DNA from: Tetrahymena thermophila SB210
Lineage: Eukaryota > Ciliophora > Oligohymenophorea > Hymenostomatida > Tetrahymenidae
Assembly: GCF_000189635.1 (NCBI RefSeq)
Contig: NW_002476463.1
Span: 744,001-808,000, forward strand
Direction: 5' to 3'
DNA length: 64,000 bases
Position numbers and translations under genes: made by a program. This document shows positions 61,001 through 64,000 of this stretch, in pieces. The notes beneath the pieces are model-generated. The model was not told the origin of the DNA. It was given only the letters and a program-made list of their open reading frames with translations, and did not search any database. The number at the start of each line of letters is the position of its first letter. Position 1 is the stretch's first letter.

Positions 61001-63506
61001 AGATCAAATCATCGAGAAATTATCAGACTTATCATGGTAAAATTAAGATAAGGAAATATATTTGCTTTCAATATAAATTAGACTTAGGATTTAATAAACA
61101 AGAATTTAAATAGATTCTAATACTTCACAAGCATTAGCTAGTAATAATGTGTAATCTATTTAAAATATTCTTAAGAGCATAAACTCTACTCGATTAGATA
61201 GTTAATAGAGGTAGTATTATTAAGAAATTATATCTTCTATCGCTTAAGATTACATGATTAATATTAACAATATCAATAGGTGGGAAGCAGTCGATTGTTA
61301 AAATTATATTTCATAAACAAGCAATATTATGGAAGTTATTGCTTAAACTATGATAACAAATTAATAGCCGCTTCAAATAAATACAGAGGGAGCTTTTCTT
61401 TTTATCGATAAATTAGACTACATCACTTTTATGTCAAAGTATTACAACGATTATACAATTTAACCTAGTCCTTTAGAGTTGGATTAAATCTATTATGTCA
61501 TAATTTAGGAATGGCCTGCTTCTCACCCTTTATATAGAAATGAGTTAAGCAATGTTAATGAAAAGTATTATAGTTAAATATCACCATAAATGATTTTTGC
61601 TATAAGAAAAACCTATCCTGTAATTTTACCTCAAATATTAGTAAGCAGTGATAGTAGGAGAAGATTATTATCTTTATCTGATGCAAATCTCCCAAGCCCT
61701 TTCTAAGTGTTAATTCCTACAGTAGATGAAAAATTAGAGTGTGTACAAAGAACTTCAAGTGGAAAATGGGTATAAAATAGCTGTTAAACAAGTATCAAAT
61801 TCTCTAATTAAAAAAGATATGTTGCTTGCTCCTGTAAAACTCCTGATATAACATCCCTAATAGCAGATGTTTCCGAGCTTTTTAACAATAAAAATATTCA
61901 AGACATATTCAATGGTGCAGGATTGAAAAGAATACTTCATTTAACTAATTGGTATTTGTATGCACCTATTTGGACAATAATTGGACTTAACATTCTGTTT
62001 GTTATTCTATTAATAATCACATATAAATAAGACAAGTAAGATCAAAGCTAAAATCTAAAAAAATAACTCACTATTAATAGTAACTCAGATAGTAAAAAAT
62101 AAAATAAGGAAAATACTTTTATGTAGATAAAAAATATGAGTATTAGATCAAATGATTTAAGCAAAAAAATTAACTCAATTTAAATTTTTGAGAATCAAAC
62201 AAATAAAAATTCAGAAAAAAAAAAAAACATTATTTAAAAAAGCGCCAATTCTTAAAATTTATAAAATGAATAATTAAGAGCTAGTGAAATGATAACTTCA
62301 AATATATTTTAATAACCAAATAAACAAAGCAGTAAATTTAAAATAAATGAATAAATTCTCAACAATAAAAACAGAGATAATTTCAATTTAGATTGTGAAT
62401 CCTTAAATAAATCTAAAAATTCTTGCGATTTTGAGGAAATAGATGAGTATGAAAAGGATAAATAAAATGATGCTTCCAATCCTGAAAAGAAAATGAATAA
62501 AATAGATCTATTTGTTTTTTAGCATCCATAGCTCAAATAATTCAAATGCTAAAATAGATTTTAATCATCATCCTCATCATAACGAAGTGATAAAACTGAG
62601 CATGTTTTTTCATAAATATTTAATTAAATTTAAAATGAAAATAACATTTAAAGGGAATGTAATAATTTATAGATTGTAGCATAAGATAAAAATAATAGTA
62701 AATTTGAAAGTCAAAACGAATAGGAAAACTTAAGCTAAGACTTGAAAATATAACAAAATTAAAATGCAAAATGCGATCAAGAATAAGGAATTCATATAGT
62801 TGATATTGAAATTAATTAAGTAAACTAAGAGATGTAAATTTAAACTTATTAAGAAAATCAAAATTCCAAATAAGAGCTTTCAAACACAAATAAAGAAGGA
62901 TAGAAAAAGTCAGACAAGCAAAGATAAGCAGAAATTAAATAGCGCATATTTTAGATAGCAAAAGAAAAATTGGAAATATATCTAGAAAAGGAGTAAAAAA
63001 TAAAGGCAATACTTGCATACCATTTATTTTTCTAAATATTTATTATTTACAATTAAAAAATACCTAGAATGCTAAGAACAACTATTTATTATAACAGATT
63101 AATATGGCTTTTAGCAATAAATTCAGTTTTTGGAGTGAAATTGAGAGTTTTCTAAATTTTTGTGTTGAGTCTTGTTTCAACAATAATAATATAAATAGTT
63201 ACCATTGTTCTTACTATTTTGTATAAATACAAAAAACTCTAAATACTTGGAATAATCACAACAAGTTTATTTTTGTTGTTCTGCTATTATAGTATTCTAG
63301 TAGTCATATCTGATCAATAACCCTACGATGCAAATATCTGGATTATTTCTTATTTTTCTACTTTATTTTTATCAGATTATATTTATGGCATGATCATATG
63401 CTATATTATGTTTTATCTCAATAAAAAGTACATTCAGAAAATAAAAAATCAAATTTACATAAATATTCTGGGATCTGCGTTACTGATTTAAGCATTTTAA
63501 GAATGA
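58085..63506 (+). CDS. Polycystin-1-like surface protein 3 with GPS-like module (1700 aa, five exons)
   Basis: Exons 58085-58457, 58518-58775, 58826-59577, 59697-60453 and 60544-63506; TGA 63504-63506. All four introns sit at the same places and phases as in genes 1 and 2 although the protein is much diverged. Signal peptide (ITFLLILLVTINA), Cys-rich start (CIAQNSSGLYCVQC, CNENYSF), ectodomain sharing SYDNCSI, LPPGNI and TIGPNNVRANFT with its sisters, GPS-like module (Trp about 1122, CSC about 1142-1144), membrane helix from about 1190, a shorter Q/N/S-rich loop of about 330 residues, and conserved C-terminal helices (YYNRLIWLLAINSVFGVKL, FLLFCYYSILVVIS, WIISYFSTLFLSDY). The ectodomain and C-terminal helices are conserved while the loop is not, which points to selection on the former. 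Confidence 0.82.
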
Positions 63507-64000
63507 TAAAACATTTTATATAGCATATGTTTTCTTAGAATTATTAAATTATATCTATATAAATGCTTTTCAAAAATGTTTTGGATTAAATCCTATTTAA
63601 TAATTTTAAGGTTCATCTAATTACTATATTTAACTAAAATTTTTATTTAGTTTAATTTTTGTTTATAGTTTTCAAAAATATATTAGCACATATAATGAGC
63701 TATTTATTGATTAATCTTAATTATTTACAACCAATAATATATTTCAGAAACTTAATTTCAAAATATAGTTCAAATATCAGAAAGCTTATTCGTGGATGAT
63801 CTACTTTATAAATTATTGGATTATTCAATTAAGAATTTTAGAATAACTATTTAATCTACATAACTCCTAAAATTTAATCTTAATATTGTGTAATCGTATT
63901 ATTTAAAGAGTATTTTTGGCGAATTCTTTAAGTTTATATAACAAGCATTTATTTATTTATTTATTTTAAAATATAAACTTAATTTAAATATATTAAATAA
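63507..64000. other. 3' flank of polycystin-like gene 3
   Basis: A+T-rich; short words (cacatataatgagctattta, near 63686) resemble the 3' flanks of genes 1 and 2 (gcatttataatgagttata near 50724). No gene seen before the window ends. Confidence 0.5.

Overview
The window comes from a ciliate nuclear genome of the Tetrahymena type. Base composition is extremely A+T rich. Every convincing gene uses TAA and TAG as glutamine codons and only TGA as stop (ciliate nuclear code, table 6), and introns are short and A+T rich (GT..AG, about 46-120 nt). Read with the standard code, the genes break into meaningless pieces; read with table 6, eighteen complete reading frames appear (16 single- or few-exon genes plus two shortened family members), together with broken copies and a 20-unit exon array.

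Layout. (1) About 0.5-14.5 kb, + strand: a tandem array of one small four-helix membrane protein gene with its flanks, in every state from intact (starts 1952, 4359, 8334, 12088) through shortened (10516, 13846) to dead (576, 3211, 6565). Two diverged full-length relatives lie at 25092-25682 and 26693-27418. The last has a Q/P-rich tail and looks like the best-preserved member. (2) About 16.0-22.7 kb: 20 tandem units of about 347 bp. On the minus strand each unit carries one exon-like block of exactly 90 nt (one is 87 nt) encoding a single 30-residue leucine-rich repeat. Each block is bounded by splice signals, so that splicing would join the repeats in frame. (3) 28.7-43.7 kb, + strand: five tandem protein kinase genes, each with one intron at the same conserved place, HSD in place of HRD, and a long low-complexity insert between the glycine-rich loop and the VAGK lysine. 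(4) 44.8-63.5 kb, + strand: three tandem five-exon genes for large surface proteins. Each has a signal peptide, a Cys-rich N-terminus, a long ectodomain, a GPS-like cleavage module, a membrane helix, a roughly 350-500 residue Q/N-rich cytoplasmic loop and a multi-helix end that resembles part of polycystin-1.

Four unrelated families expanded side by side within 64 kb mark this as a young, fast-changing region shaped by local duplication. The kinases and polycystin-like receptors could belong to signalling pathways, but nothing in the sequence ties them to a shared pathway. The most unusual structure is the leucine-rich-repeat exon array, which shows protein repeats being made by duplication of a symmetric exon plus its intron. 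No RNA genes, CRISPR arrays or transposase genes were recognised. One 270-bp TA-flanked inverted-repeat element is seen.
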